DNA of 64,000 nt, taken from contig CAJUJR010000003.1 in assembly GCA_910586605.1 (NCBI GenBank), positions 1-64,000 of the forward strand. Direction: 5' to 3'. A program made the translations under genes and the position numbers. Origin of the DNA: an uncultured Lachnospiraceae bacterium. GTDB lineage: Bacteria > Bacillota > Clostridia > Lachnospirales > Lachnospiraceae. The notes under the pieces are model-generated. The model saw only the letters and a list, made by a program, of their open reading frames with translations. It searched no databases and was not told where the DNA came from. Each line of letters starts with the position of its first letter. Position 1 is the first letter of the stretch. Shown here piece after piece: positions 16,184-24,189 of this stretch.

Positions 16184-17236
16184 TTAGAAGTATAGGCACA
16201 TGGCAAGATAGCCGCAGCCCCAATGGAGAATAGCGCAGCCCCACATATTTCCATGGCGTTCAAATAAGTAACCAAGGGAAATGCTTAGTGCAAAGGCGCT
16301 GAGCATAAAAATAAAACCAAATGGAAGATGCATCAGTGAAAAAAGGAGCGAAGTCAGCAAAATGCCAAAAGCTTTCTGGTATTTCACCCGCATCAGTGAT
16401 TTTATGCTGGTCTGTATAACGCCGCGTGCTAAAAATTCCTGGAAAACCGCGGTAAACAGATAAATACGTGCTCCCCGCAGGGAACCGCCGATAAAACGGC
16501 TTTTAATCTGGACGCCGAAGAGCGTAAGGATTAGCTTTGATAATATAAGCAGGAAGCATCCTGCCAAAAGGAGAATCCCTGTTTCTATCAGGCATTTTTT
16601 AAAAGTCTGGCGTTTTGGGATTAGTCCAATATCACGCAGCGAAAGGCTGGTGCAGAAAAAAACCTCCAAAAAAAGTAAAAATGCCATCCCTTCGATTAAA
16701 AGGGTATAAAAAGATGTCTTTAAAGGCAGGTGCAATGTAAACTGCAGAAGGCTCCAAAGAGAAAGGTAGAGGCTGATACAGAAAATCAGACCTGCAAAAA
16801 TATAGGCACAGTCATGTTTATGCTGTGTCAGGAATCGTTGTTCAGTTATATCATCAAAAAGGATAACCATCCCTGGAAAGGCGTCATAACGGCCAAGGAT
16901 AGCGTCTTCTGGCTGAATCAGGCTGATATCAATGGTAAAGTACTGCACTGTATTATCATGCTGATACTTTACGGTTGTCTTTTCTGTAACAGCATTTTTA
17001 TTGAGGGTATTTAAAAAAAGCCGGTTAAAAGCCCTGTTATTTTTATTAGCCAAAAAAAGTTCTTCAAAGGACTGGTTTTTCATCTGTTCAAATGGGGTGG
17101 AAAAAATTTTTTCACAGGCAGAATTCATATAGGTAATTTGCCCATTGTGATTGACTGTCATAATGCCGTCACTCATATTTTCAAAAATCATTTCTTTTTG
17201 AGAAGAGGAAAGAATGGATGTACCTGAGGAATCCAT
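16184..17236 (-). CDS. PAS sensor fused to CPBP (Abi/CAAX-like) membrane protein
   Basis: 350 residues. Residues 15-135 form a PAS domain (IFENMSDGIMTVNHNGQITYMNSACEKIF ... VILFDDITEQR), normally a sensory domain of kinases. From about residue 143 there are six to eight hydrophobic helices ending in a CPBP intramembrane protease-like domain: FQEFLARG (Gln266, Glu267, Arg271), FSLMH (His303) and ILHWGCGY (His338). The usual EExxxR of the family reads QExxxR here, and the third motif lacks the typical Asn, so proteolytic activity is uncertain. A PAS domain on a CPBP protein suggests signal-controlled membrane proteolysis or immunity; this is inference. Start ATG 17236 is one base after the MATE stop, so the two are almost certainly one operon. 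Confidence 0.78.
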   Translation of the reverse strand: MDSSGTSILSSSQKEMIFENMSDGIMTVNHNGQITYMNSACEKIFSTPFEQMKNQSFEELFLANKNNRAFNRLFLNTLNKNAVTEKTTVKYQHDNTVQYFTIDISLIQPEDAILGRYDAFPGMVILFDDITEQRFLTQHKHDCAYIFAGLIFCISLYLSLWSLLQFTLHLPLKTSFYTLLIEGMAFLLFLEVFFCTSLSLRDIGLIPKRQTFKKCLIETGILLLAGCFLLILSKLILTLFGVQIKSRFIGGSLRGARIYLFTAVFQEFLARGVIQTSIKSLMRVKYQKAFGILLTSLLFSLMHLPFGFIFMLSAFALSISLGYLFERHGNMWGCAILHWGCGYLAMCLYF

Positions 17237-17237
17237 A

Positions 17238-18629
17238 TTAATTGACCGTCCTTTCTTTTTTTTGCTGGTAAGCAGGTTTGCCTAATTCATGTAAAACCAT
17301 AGCGATTGCAGTTATCCCGGCCATGAGATCGGCAGCCGGCCCTGCATACATAATCCCGTCTATCCCCATAAATATAGGAAGTAAAAGGATAAGGGGAAGC
17401 AGGAATATAATCTGCCTTGTCAGGGATAAGAAAACGCCGCCTTTTGGTTTCCCGATTGCTGTAAAAAAGTTTGAAGTAATCGGCTGCAGGAAGTTTAGGA
17501 ATGTAAAGAAAAGAAAAATCCTAAAGTAATTTTTAGCAAAGGCATAATATTCCCTGGAGCCGTCCCCAAACAGAGAAATAATCTTTTCTGGGATAAGCTG
17601 GAAAAGGGCAAAAGCAGTCAGCGCAAGAAAACAGCCGCATCCTGCGGCAAGCAGGTATGCCCTTTTGACGCGGTAATATTTTGCCGCACCATAATTAAAA
17701 CTGACGATTGGCTGCAGCCCTTGGGAAATGCCTATAATAAAAGCAAGAAATACCTGGTTTACTTTTGTAATAATGCCAGCGCAGGCGATAGGGATTGCTT
17801 CACCATAGACAGAAAGCGAACCATAGTATTTCAGCGATTTGTTCATTACAATCTGCACTACCATCATGGCAAGCTGGTTGCTGCACGGGGCGGCGCCAAG
17901 CGACAGGATTCTTCCGGTATACTCCCTATGTGGCAGGAAGTGTGCTGTATGCAGGGAGATGTTTTTGGCATGGAAAAGCATATACAGCGCCATGCCACCG
18001 GAAATAACCTGCCCAATCACAGTTGCAGCAGCAGCGCCTGACATGCCCCAATGGAAGCCAAAAACAAAAAGGGCGTCAAGTACGGTATTGATAACTGCAC
18101 CTGTAAGGTTGCAGGCCATCGCAAATTTTGGCCGGCCATCTGCCCGGATTAAATGGCCACCCCCGGTTGCCAGGATTAAGAATGGGAAACCAAAGGATAC
18201 AATTCGTGTATATGGCTTTGCATAAGGCAGAACATTGTCTGGGGAGCCAAAAAAGGTGAGAAGCGGCCCAAGGAAAAGCTGTGTAACAAGGCAGAGTAAA
18301 ATACCACAGCTAACTAGCATGGTAACAGCATTTCCAATAAAATAAGGTGCTTTTTTTGCCTGTTCAGGGACAGACTGGCCTTTCCCAAGTGCAATATTAA
18401 AGGAAGAAGCGCCGCCAATCCCAAAAAGCAGCGCAATTGCAATGCAAGAGATTGACAGCGGGAAACTGATATTTGTCGCCGCGTTGCCAAGTTCGCCGAT
18501 GCTCTGCCCAATAAAAAACTGGTCTACAATATTATATAAGGAACTGACAAGCATTGCTATAATGCTTGGGACAGCAAATTCTGCTAATAACTTGTGTATC
18601 TTCTTTATACCGAGTGGATTAGGATTCAT
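17238..18629 (-). CDS. MATE family efflux transporter
   Basis: Twelve-helix Na+- or H+-coupled exporter of drugs or metabolites, 463 residues, full length for the family. MATE marks: N-terminal KKIHKLLAEFAVPSIIAMLVSSLYNIVDQFFIGQSIGELGNAA, the internal repeat with NQVFLAFIIGISQGLQPIVSFNYGA, and LRIFLFF/TSNFFTAIGKPK near the C-terminus. This subtype (MepA/NorM-like, with GDGSREYYAFAKNYFRI) is common in gut Clostridia. AGGAGAATTG precedes the ATG at 18629. It is the first gene of an operon with the PAS-CPBP protein, suggesting regulated export under membrane stress. Confidence 0.93.
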   Translation of the reverse strand: MNPNPLGIKKIHKLLAEFAVPSIIAMLVSSLYNIVDQFFIGQSIGELGNAATNISFPLSISCIAIALLFGIGGASSFNIALGKGQSVPEQAKKAPYFIGNAVTMLVSCGILLCLVTQLFLGPLLTFFGSPDNVLPYAKPYTRIVSFGFPFLILATGGGHLIRADGRPKFAMACNLTGAVINTVLDALFVFGFHWGMSGAAAATVIGQVISGGMALYMLFHAKNISLHTAHFLPHREYTGRILSLGAAPCSNQLAMMVVQIVMNKSLKYYGSLSVYGEAIPIACAGIITKVNQVFLAFIIGISQGLQPIVSFNYGAAKYYRVKRAYLLAAGCGCFLALTAFALFQLIPEKIISLFGDGSREYYAFAKNYFRIFLFFTFLNFLQPITSNFFTAIGKPKGGVFLSLTRQIIFLLPLILLLPIFMGIDGIMYAGPAADLMAGITAIAMVLHELGKPAYQQKKERTVN

Positions 18630-18711
18630 GACAATTCTCCTTAGAATGATAACTTTATATATCTATGATACGTTTAAAAAAGAGTATTGTCAATGTATTT
18701 AGTCTGTCAGG

Positions 18712-18790
18712 GCAGGGCGGCAACATTAACTTTTTGATGATTCATGGACAATTGTAAAAAGTAAATGCTGTTGCCCTGGCTGTCAGGGAA
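18712..18790 (+). repeat. Dispersed repeat family B, copy 1 (imperfect inverted repeat)
   Basis: CAGGGCGGCAACATT...AACTTTTT on the left and GTAAAAAGTAAATGCTGTTG/CCCTG on the right pair over 23 positions with four mismatches around a centre containing TTCATGGACAATT. The right half recurs at 39665-39696. Size and symmetry are like a small non-autonomous inverted-repeat element. Confidence 0.5.
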
Positions 18791-18887
18791 TGGGTAATAA
18801 AGTGTTAGAAATTTGATAGACTTTGTTATTTGATTATGCTATACTTATTTTGATATGATAATTTAATTTCATGATGGGGGTGATTGT

Positions 18888-19082
18888 ATGCCGTCTACTA
18901 ATTTAGAGATAACAAAAGCTGCTATTGATGATTTCAAAGAGATTCAAGAATATATGTTGCTAGCGAAAGAAGAAAATGCAGAAAAGACATATGCAAAATT
19001 GAAAAAAAAATATCTTTCATTGAAAGCAATTTTGAATGTCGCGGGTGTAAACCTTACAGATATCGATGAGATGAAAGAATAG
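18888..19082 (+). CDS. Small hypothetical helical protein
   Basis: 64 residues, charged and helix-prone (AIDDFKEIQEYMLLAKEENAEKTYAKLKKKYLSLKAIL), no signal or membrane segment. ATG 18888 follows GATGGGGGTG with good spacing and a terminator lies just downstream, so it seems to be a real monocistronic gene. TATACT (18839-18844) and TATGAT further down are possible -10 elements. No family recognised; a small regulatory or partner protein is possible. Confidence 0.6.
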   Translation: MPSTNLEITKAAIDDFKEIQEYMLLAKEENAEKTYAKLKKKYLSLKAILNVAGVNLTDIDEMKE

Positions 19083-19100
19083 AATTAAATAGTAAATAAT

Positions 19101-19135
19101 AAGGGTGCAAGGTCTTTCAAATAAGCGCCCTTTTA
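19101..19135 (+). terminator. Terminator after the small hypothetical gene
   Basis: AAGGGTGC / GCGCCCTT stem with one G-T pair, 16-base loop and TTTTAT tail, 19 bases after the stop codon. Confidence 0.7.
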
Positions 19136-19151
19136 TAGTGATATGATATTT

Positions 19152-19225
19152 AACCGCTTCACAAAAGCGGACTCGTTCGCTATACTAATTGAGCTTCACA
19201 AAGTGAGGCATGGAGTATAATATGG
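19152..19225 (+). promoter_or_regulatory. Divergent relative of leader module C
   Basis: Contains CCGCTT-cacaa-AAGCGG hairpin, then GTTCGCTATACTAATTGAGC shared almost base for base with the fic leader at 20108-20127, then hairpin CTTCAC-aaa-GTGAGG and CATGGAGTATAATATGG. Located upstream of the histidine phosphatase gene. Confidence 0.45.
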
Positions 19226-19268
19226 AGAAGTAAGGTGGGGTATGGAGATTATGAAGGAGGAAAAATGA

Positions 19269-19997
19269 ATGAAACTATTAATGGTCCGGCATGCAGACCC
19301 GGATTATTCTATTGATTCCCTGACAGAAAAGGGCTGGAAGGAGGCAGAACTTTTATCTGGAAGGCTGTCTAAACTTACGGTAAAGGAATTTTATGTCTCA
19401 CCGCTTGGCAGGGCAAAAGATACGGCTTCTTTTACTTTAAATAAGACAGGGCGTACGGCGGTAGAATGTAGGTGGCTGCGGGAATTTGACGGGCATATTA
19501 TCCGGCCGGATACAGGGACGGAAAAGATTCCGTGGGATTGGCTTCCGGCTGACTGGACAGTGCAGGAAGAATACTACCAGCGTAGCCTATGGCATCAGAC
19601 AGATGTAATGAAAGCAGGGCAGATTCAGAAAGAGTATGATTGGGTGATAGAAGGATTTGACGGATTGCTGGAAAATCATGGTTACAAAAGGGAAAAAAAT
19701 TATTACCGCGTGCTGCAGGCAAATACTGACACAGTCGTATTATTCTGCCATTTTGGCGTGCAGTGCGTGATGCTGTCCCATTTGCTTAGCATTTCACCAA
19801 TGGTACTCTGGCATGGCTTTTGTGCAGCGCCATCTTCCGTAACAACGATAAATACGGAGGAACGCAGGGAAGGGATTGCGTCCTTCCGTATCAGTTCTTT
19901 TGGGGATATTTCCCATCTGTATGCAGCAGGGGAAGAACCGGCGTTTGCGGCAAGGTTTTGTGAATGTTATAGAAACCAAGAAGAAAGGCACGATTAG
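19269..19997 (+). CDS. Histidine phosphatase family protein
   Basis: 242 residues. The N-terminal MVRHADPDYS carries the RH[GA] phosphohistidine motif at about residues 6-7; SPLGRAKDTASFT is the second family block and LFCHFGVQCVMLSHLL supplies the second catalytic histidine. These proteins are cytosolic phosphomonoesterases (phosphoglycerate mutase superfamily); the substrate cannot be assigned. ATG 19269 is eight bases after AAGGAGG; an overlapping ATG at 19265 is in another frame. It is followed by a strong terminator-like region and the fic leader. Confidence 0.8.
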   Translation: MKLLMVRHADPDYSIDSLTEKGWKEAELLSGRLSKLTVKEFYVSPLGRAKDTASFTLNKTGRTAVECRWLREFDGHIIRPDTGTEKIPWDWLPADWTVQEEYYQRSLWHQTDVMKAGQIQKEYDWVIEGFDGLLENHGYKREKNYYRVLQANTDTVVLFCHFGVQCVMLSHLLSISPMVLWHGFCAAPSSVTTINTEERREGIASFRISSFGDISHLYAAGEEPAFAARFCECYRNQEERHD

Positions 19998-20008
19998 ATT
20001 GGAGGGTA

Positions 20009-20068
20009 GTGTGAAAAATACATCTAAGGCAGCAAAAAACACTGCCTAAGATATATTAAGTTTCACAC
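20009..20068 (+). terminator. Long hairpin after the histidine phosphatase gene
   Basis: Outer arms GTGTGAAA (20009-20016) and TTTCACAC (20061-20068), inner arms ATCTAAGGCAG and CTGCCTAAGAT around an A-rich loop. It lacks a direct T-run but a second hairpin with a T-run follows at once. Confidence 0.5.
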
Positions 20069-20071
20069 AGG

Positions 20072-20095
20072 AAAAATGCAGAAGCAGCATTTTTC
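20072..20095 (+). terminator. Short terminator-like hairpin in the fic leader
   Basis: AAAAATGC-(agaagca)-GCATTTTT, perfect eight-pair stem merging with a T-run. It is the first element of leader module C upstream of fic and could end the upstream transcript or act as an attenuator. Confidence 0.6.
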
Positions 20096-20156
20096 TAATG
20101 CGAACTTGTTCGCTATACTATTTGAGCCGCCAAAGGCGGCATGGGGGATTATTATG
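20087..20156 (+). promoter_or_regulatory. Leader module C in front of fic
   Basis: GCATTTTTC, then GTTCGCTATACTATTTGAGCC, a perfect GCCGCC-aaa-GGCGGC hairpin (20129-20143) and ATGGGGGATTATTATG ending in the fic start codon at 20154. Same order as in front of relA and the XRE gene. Confidence 0.65.
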
Positions 20157-21053
20157 AAGTATAAAGAACTGGAACGGGATGCGAAACTTGGAAACCAGCG
20201 GGCGAAAAAGATATTGGAAGAACGCAGGGGCTGTCTTGAAACACTTCCAATACGGGATGCGATGGGCTGCTCTTTGACATGGTGCCCAAACGCCATCCCA
20301 CAGCAGCTTTTGGATGACATTGACCGGATGTATGGCAATATATCTATCACTAATATAGATACCGATATATCCATTGAAGAGGAATCTTTCCATAGCTGCC
20401 GGATTGAAGGGGCTGACACGACGCTAGAGGAATTGTTTGATGTATTCCGGGCAAAGCGGACAGAGAAAAAAGGCGATAAGATGATCCTAAATACATACCG
20501 TGCAGTAAAATACCTGAATATCAGTAATAAACGTGATGTGGACACTCTTATTGATTTGTGGAAGATTGTGACAGATGGTGTTTGCGACAATCCGGGCCTT
20601 TCTGGGGAAAAGTTTAGGAAAGGGGTCGTTGTGGTCGGAACGCACCAAGCGCCGGAGGTAGAGCTTTTAGATTACTGCATGAAGCAGTTTTTTAGCTTTT
20701 ATCATGGGGAAAATATAGAATCCCCTTATATTAAAGTGGGAATCATTCATTTTTATTTTGTCTATATGCATCCTTTTTGTGATGGGAATGGGCGCATATC
20801 ACGCCTTTTGACTTCAGATTTTCTGATTCATTCTGGCCTGGATAATTTTAGCGCGCTTACTTTGAGCAAAACGATTAATGAAACAGCGCCTGCTTATTAT
20901 CAGGCTTTGGAGGACAGTGAAAATGGATTCCATGATATTACGCCATTTATTCAGTATATGTTAAAAACGGTTTATGATAACCTGTATGAAGTGCTGAAAG
21001 GGCAGGAGAAGTATGTAGTAAGGCATACGGACTGGGAAGAGGTGCTAACGTGA
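20154..21053 (+). CDS. Fic-domain protein, autoinhibited AMP-transferase type
   Basis: Fic proteins transfer AMP (or related groups) from NTPs onto target proteins. The 299-residue product contains the complete catalytic motif HPFCDGNGRISR starting at His206, and upstream the inhibitory motif SCRIEG (Ser81-Glu85-Gly86, pattern [S/T]xxxE[G/N]), so it belongs to the class in which an N-terminal helix blocks ATP binding until relieved. N-terminal residues 1-75 include RDAMGCSLTWCPNAIPQQLLDDIDRMYGNI, typical of chromosomally encoded Fic/DUF4172-like proteins. No antitoxin gene is present. ATG 20154 is the end of leader module C; its stop overlaps the GTG of the adenylate cyclase gene (GTGA), so the two are translationally coupled. 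Confidence 0.88.
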   Translation: MKYKELERDAKLGNQRAKKILEERRGCLETLPIRDAMGCSLTWCPNAIPQQLLDDIDRMYGNISITNIDTDISIEEESFHSCRIEGADTTLEELFDVFRAKRTEKKGDKMILNTYRAVKYLNISNKRDVDTLIDLWKIVTDGVCDNPGLSGEKFRKGVVVVGTHQAPEVELLDYCMKQFFSFYHGENIESPYIKVGIIHFYFVYMHPFCDGNGRISRLLTSDFLIHSGLDNFSALTLSKTINETAPAYYQALEDSENGFHDITPFIQYMLKTVYDNLYEVLKGQEKYVVRHTDWEEVLT

Positions 21054-22990
21054 AACGGAAAGAAAAAATTTTTAGGGAGGCAGACGGGGAATATAACGAA
21101 TTTTTGGAAAAAGGAGAGGGATTTATACAAAAAAAGGTGGAAAAACACCGGAAAAAACGCTGGAAGCGCCTGGTCAGTACCCGTTCCATGTATATTGGCG
21201 CGCTCTTTTTTGCCTTGCTTGCTGCAGGGATTACTTACAGCGGCGTTTTAGAAGAAACGGATTTACGGATAAGCGATTCCATCCATCAACGTATCAATAG
21301 GAAACGTAGTATTTCTGCAATTAAAATTATAGCAATTGATGATAAAACAATAGATTATTTTGGGGAGTATGAGGACTGGTCAGGTATCTGGATGGCGGCT
21401 TTTTTAGAGAAGCTGAACCATTCCCCGGAGAAGGCTCCGCAGGTAATCGGGATTGATTTAGACTGCAGCAAAGAAAGAGACAGCGTGGGGGCGGAACGGC
21501 TTGTAAAAACATGCAGTAAATATGATAATATCTGTATTGGCGCGCCTGTCATTTCTGAAAGAAAAAAGGATGTTAAAGAAGAACCGGCTTCTTTACATGA
21601 AATGCAGGAAATGGATGTAAAAATGCCTTTTGCTGCACTAAAGGATGAAGTTGTGACAGGAATCAGCAACAATACAATTGTTTCAAAAGATGGGTATGTA
21701 CGGAGTGCAGTAGCCGGGACTACTTTAGATGGCACAAAGATGGACAGTTTTGCTGTGGCGATTTATAAATTATACCGCACCGGCAGGGGATTAGAGTATA
21801 CCCTTCCTAAAGTGGATGCTGAGCAGACGTTTTCCTTTACATATACAAAACAAAGCGAAGATTACAGCATATATTCCTTTTATGATGTAATCAGCGGAAA
21901 GATAAGCACAGATGTTTTTACAGATGGAATTGTACTTTTGGGGGATTATACAGATACCAGCACAACGCTGAAAGTACCAAACCAGCGTAATATGCAGATG
22001 CAGGAAGTTGAAGTGCAGGCAAATATTTTAGAAGCGCTTATGCAGCAAAGAACCGGGCAGCCGGCCTCAAAAGCTTTTATGGCAGTGTTTTATGCAATAT
22101 TTATCAGCCTCTTTTTTATTGCAACTTCTTATAGTTCCGGCCCGCTAACTGTCATTATCGCTTTATTGATCAATGTAGCCCAGCTTGCAATTTGTGTATA
22201 TATTAACAGGTTTGGTTATTATGTTACGGTGCTAATCCCAATGATTTTAATTGTTGCCGTAGTGCTTTGCAATCTTTTCCTGCGTTATATAATCGTCCTT
22301 CAAAATAAATGGGCGGTAGAACGCGTATTTACAAAATATGTGGATAAAAGCGTGGTGGAAGAGCTTTCCAGGGGGGGCTTGATGGAAGCGCGCATTGGGG
22401 TGGAACGGAAGGATATTGCAGTAATGTTTGTGGATATCCGCGGGTATACTTCTTTGTCAGAAAGCCTTCTTCCGGAACAGATTGTTGAAATTTTAAATTA
22501 TTACCTGGATCTTGTTGCAAAAGCTGTCTTGAAGTATCAGGGGACTTTGGATAAATTTATTGGTGATGCTGCAATGGCAGTCTTTAATTCCCCACGAAAC
22601 CTGGAAGATTATGAGATGCACGCAGTCTGTGCCGCATGGGAACTTCTGTCAAGTGCGGAAGAGTTAAACCATATATGCCGGGAACGATGTGGGAAAGAAG
22701 TGGCGTTTGGGATTGGAATCCATTGCGGGGAGGCAGTTATTGGCAATATTGGCTCTGAAATGCGGATGGATTATACAGCGATTGGGGATACCGTAAATAC
22801 AGCTTCCCGTTTGGAGGGAGTTGCGCCGCCGGGGCAGATTTTAATCAGCAAAGAAATGAAAGACAGGCTTGGTGATAAAATCACATCTTTATTTGCTGGG
22901 GAATTTGAATTAAAAGGGAAGCAGAATAAAGTGTTGGCGTATACCGTACTGGGTATACAAGAAGAATTTAGGGAACAGTTTCGTGGATAA
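21050..22990 (+). CDS. CHASE2-domain class III adenylate cyclase
   Basis: Membrane-bound sensor that makes cAMP. 646 residues: cytosolic lysine-rich N-terminus, transmembrane helix at about 45-65, extracellular CHASE2 domain (about 70-330: IKIIAIDDKTIDYFG, VIGIDLDCSKERDSVGAERL, FTDGIVLLGDYTDT), three transmembrane helices (about 345-425), then a class III cyclase domain. Both metal aspartates are present (Asp462 in FVDIRGYT, Asp506 in KFIGDAAMA), as are the adenine-specifying Lys502 and Asp580 (AIGDTVNTASRL) and transition-state Asn583/Arg587, so it should be active and ATP-specific. GTG start overlaps the fic stop. cAMP cyclases are not common in gut Clostridia, which makes the coupling to a Fic enzyme notable. 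Confidence 0.9.
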   Translation: MKRKEKIFREADGEYNEFLEKGEGFIQKKVEKHRKKRWKRLVSTRSMYIGALFFALLAAGITYSGVLEETDLRISDSIHQRINRKRSISAIKIIAIDDKTIDYFGEYEDWSGIWMAAFLEKLNHSPEKAPQVIGIDLDCSKERDSVGAERLVKTCSKYDNICIGAPVISERKKDVKEEPASLHEMQEMDVKMPFAALKDEVVTGISNNTIVSKDGYVRSAVAGTTLDGTKMDSFAVAIYKLYRTGRGLEYTLPKVDAEQTFSFTYTKQSEDYSIYSFYDVISGKISTDVFTDGIVLLGDYTDTSTTLKVPNQRNMQMQEVEVQANILEALMQQRTGQPASKAFMAVFYAIFISLFFIATSYSSGPLTVIIALLINVAQLAICVYINRFGYYVTVLIPMILIVAVVLCNLFLRYIIVLQNKWAVERVFTKYVDKSVVEELSRGGLMEARIGVERKDIAVMFVDIRGYTSLSESLLPEQIVEILNYYLDLVAKAVLKYQGTLDKFIGDAAMAVFNSPRNLEDYEMHAVCAAWELLSSAEELNHICRERCGKEVAFGIGIHCGEAVIGNIGSEMRMDYTAIGDTVNTASRLEGVAPPGQILISKEMKDRLGDKITSLFAGEFELKGKQNKVLAYTVLGIQEEFREQFRG

Positions 22991-23018
22991 GAATATATAC
23001 AGGGAAGGAGAAGGTATC

Positions 23019-23804
23019 GTGTGTAAATTATATTGTATACCGTCATTAAAACGGCTGGAGGATTTTGTTGCATTTTCTAAAGAGTATCAGGCAGGATTTG
23101 AATATAATGACTTTTTTGTTCCTGCCCTTTTAGATGATGAAATTGCGAAGGAACGTGCAATGCAAGCATATCTTAGTGCTGGAAGGGACTGTTCCCAGGA
23201 CACAATGCATGGGGTTTTCCTAGATGTCTGTGTTAACAGCACTGACCCTAAAATATTTGAGGTAAGTGATTACCGTATCCGCCAGTGCATGGATATTGCA
23301 AAAAGGATGGGGTTAAAGGCTGTGATATTCCATACAAATTACATAGTAAATTTTCTGTTACAGTCGTATATTGACACTTGGCTGCAAAGAAATGAGGAAT
23401 ACTGGCGGAAAATATTGGAGGAATATCCGGACCAGATGATTTATATTGAGAATATGTTTGATGAAGCGCCAATACTTCTCCGCCAGCTTGCCCGGAATAT
23501 GGAGGACCAGGAGCGTTTTGGCGTGTGCCTTGACGTGGCGCATGCATTTATTTCAGGAAGCCCGATTGAGCCGTGGTTTACCGCATTAAAACCATATATC
23601 AAGCATGTGCACCTGAATGATAATGATGGAAGGGAAGATTTACACCTTCCGGTGGGAAGCGGTTCATTTGACTGGGAGGAATTTAATCAGTGGGGGCGTT
23701 CCATTGAGAAAAAACCATCTTTTTTAATAGAAGTCAGGACATTTGAAGATTTACAGCGTTCTGTGCAGTATATGGAAGAGCACAAGATTTTTCCGTTTAT
23801 ATAG
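23019..23804 (+). CDS. Sugar phosphate isomerase/epimerase-like TIM-barrel protein
   Basis: About 261 residues, AP-endonuclease-2/xylose-isomerase-like barrel: the metal-site segments IYIENMFDEAP, GVCLDVAHAFIS, IKHVHLNDNDGREDLHLPVGSG and FLIEVRTFEDLQ are all recognisable and in order, including the two acidic and two histidine ligands expected for a divalent metal. Substrate unknown. Start GTG 23019 lies eight bases after AAGGAG; an in-frame GTG at 22983 overlaps the cyclase stop but has no site. Close packing (29 bases after the cyclase) suggests one transcript with fic and the cyclase. Confidence 0.78.
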   Translation: MCKLYCIPSLKRLEDFVAFSKEYQAGFEYNDFFVPALLDDEIAKERAMQAYLSAGRDCSQDTMHGVFLDVCVNSTDPKIFEVSDYRIRQCMDIAKRMGLKAVIFHTNYIVNFLLQSYIDTWLQRNEEYWRKILEEYPDQMIYIENMFDEAPILLRQLARNMEDQERFGVCLDVAHAFISGSPIEPWFTALKPYIKHVHLNDNDGREDLHLPVGSGSFDWEEFNQWGRSIEKKPSFLIEVRTFEDLQRSVQYMEEHKIFPFI

Positions 23805-23812
23805 GTTGGCGG

Positions 23813-24171
23813 AAGGAGATGGATATGAAAAATCTAGCCCTGTACTTTTTGTGCCTGGTGCAGATTTGGTAGATGGAACGCCAATATATGATATAAAACC
23901 ATACTTAGCATATGCCGATTGCCATCCCAATGCTACATGTGGTTTTTTGGATGATGCCAGGGAGAAATTGCTGGAAGTCGAAATTTCTGGGCATTTGCCG
24001 GAAAAACTTCCATACAGCAAAAGGGAGGCTTTGCGGCAGGTATTGGCTTTAGATCCACGTCCATCTTACCGGGAGGATGGGAAACGGATTTATGGATTTG
24101 GTTTTGCTGGGTATGAAATCCGTTTCCGTGTACAGGGGAATTATCTGACAGTAGAGGAAATTGAACCATGA
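23813..24171 (+). pseudogene. 5'-truncated TrmO (tRNA m6t6A37 methyltransferase) remnant
   Basis: The open frame encodes SPVLFVPGADLVDGTPIYDIKPYLAYAD followed by DPRPSYREDGKRIYGFGFAGYEIRFRV, which is the middle and C-terminal part of TrmO/TsaA, the SAM-dependent enzyme methylating t6A37. The whole N-terminal half, including the SAM-binding strands, is missing, and the frame runs upstream into the end of the TIM-barrel gene with no start codon and ribosome site. A GAAGGAG is present but serves ATGs in another frame. It is most likely a deletion remnant. If a protein is made it would lack cofactor binding. Confidence 0.75.
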
Positions 24172-24189
24172 TGCATCGGCACATGTATT

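Noticed and set aside
20154..21053. Fic as part of a toxin-antitoxin pair
   Set aside because: No small antitoxin gene is next to it and the inhibitory motif is within the protein itself.
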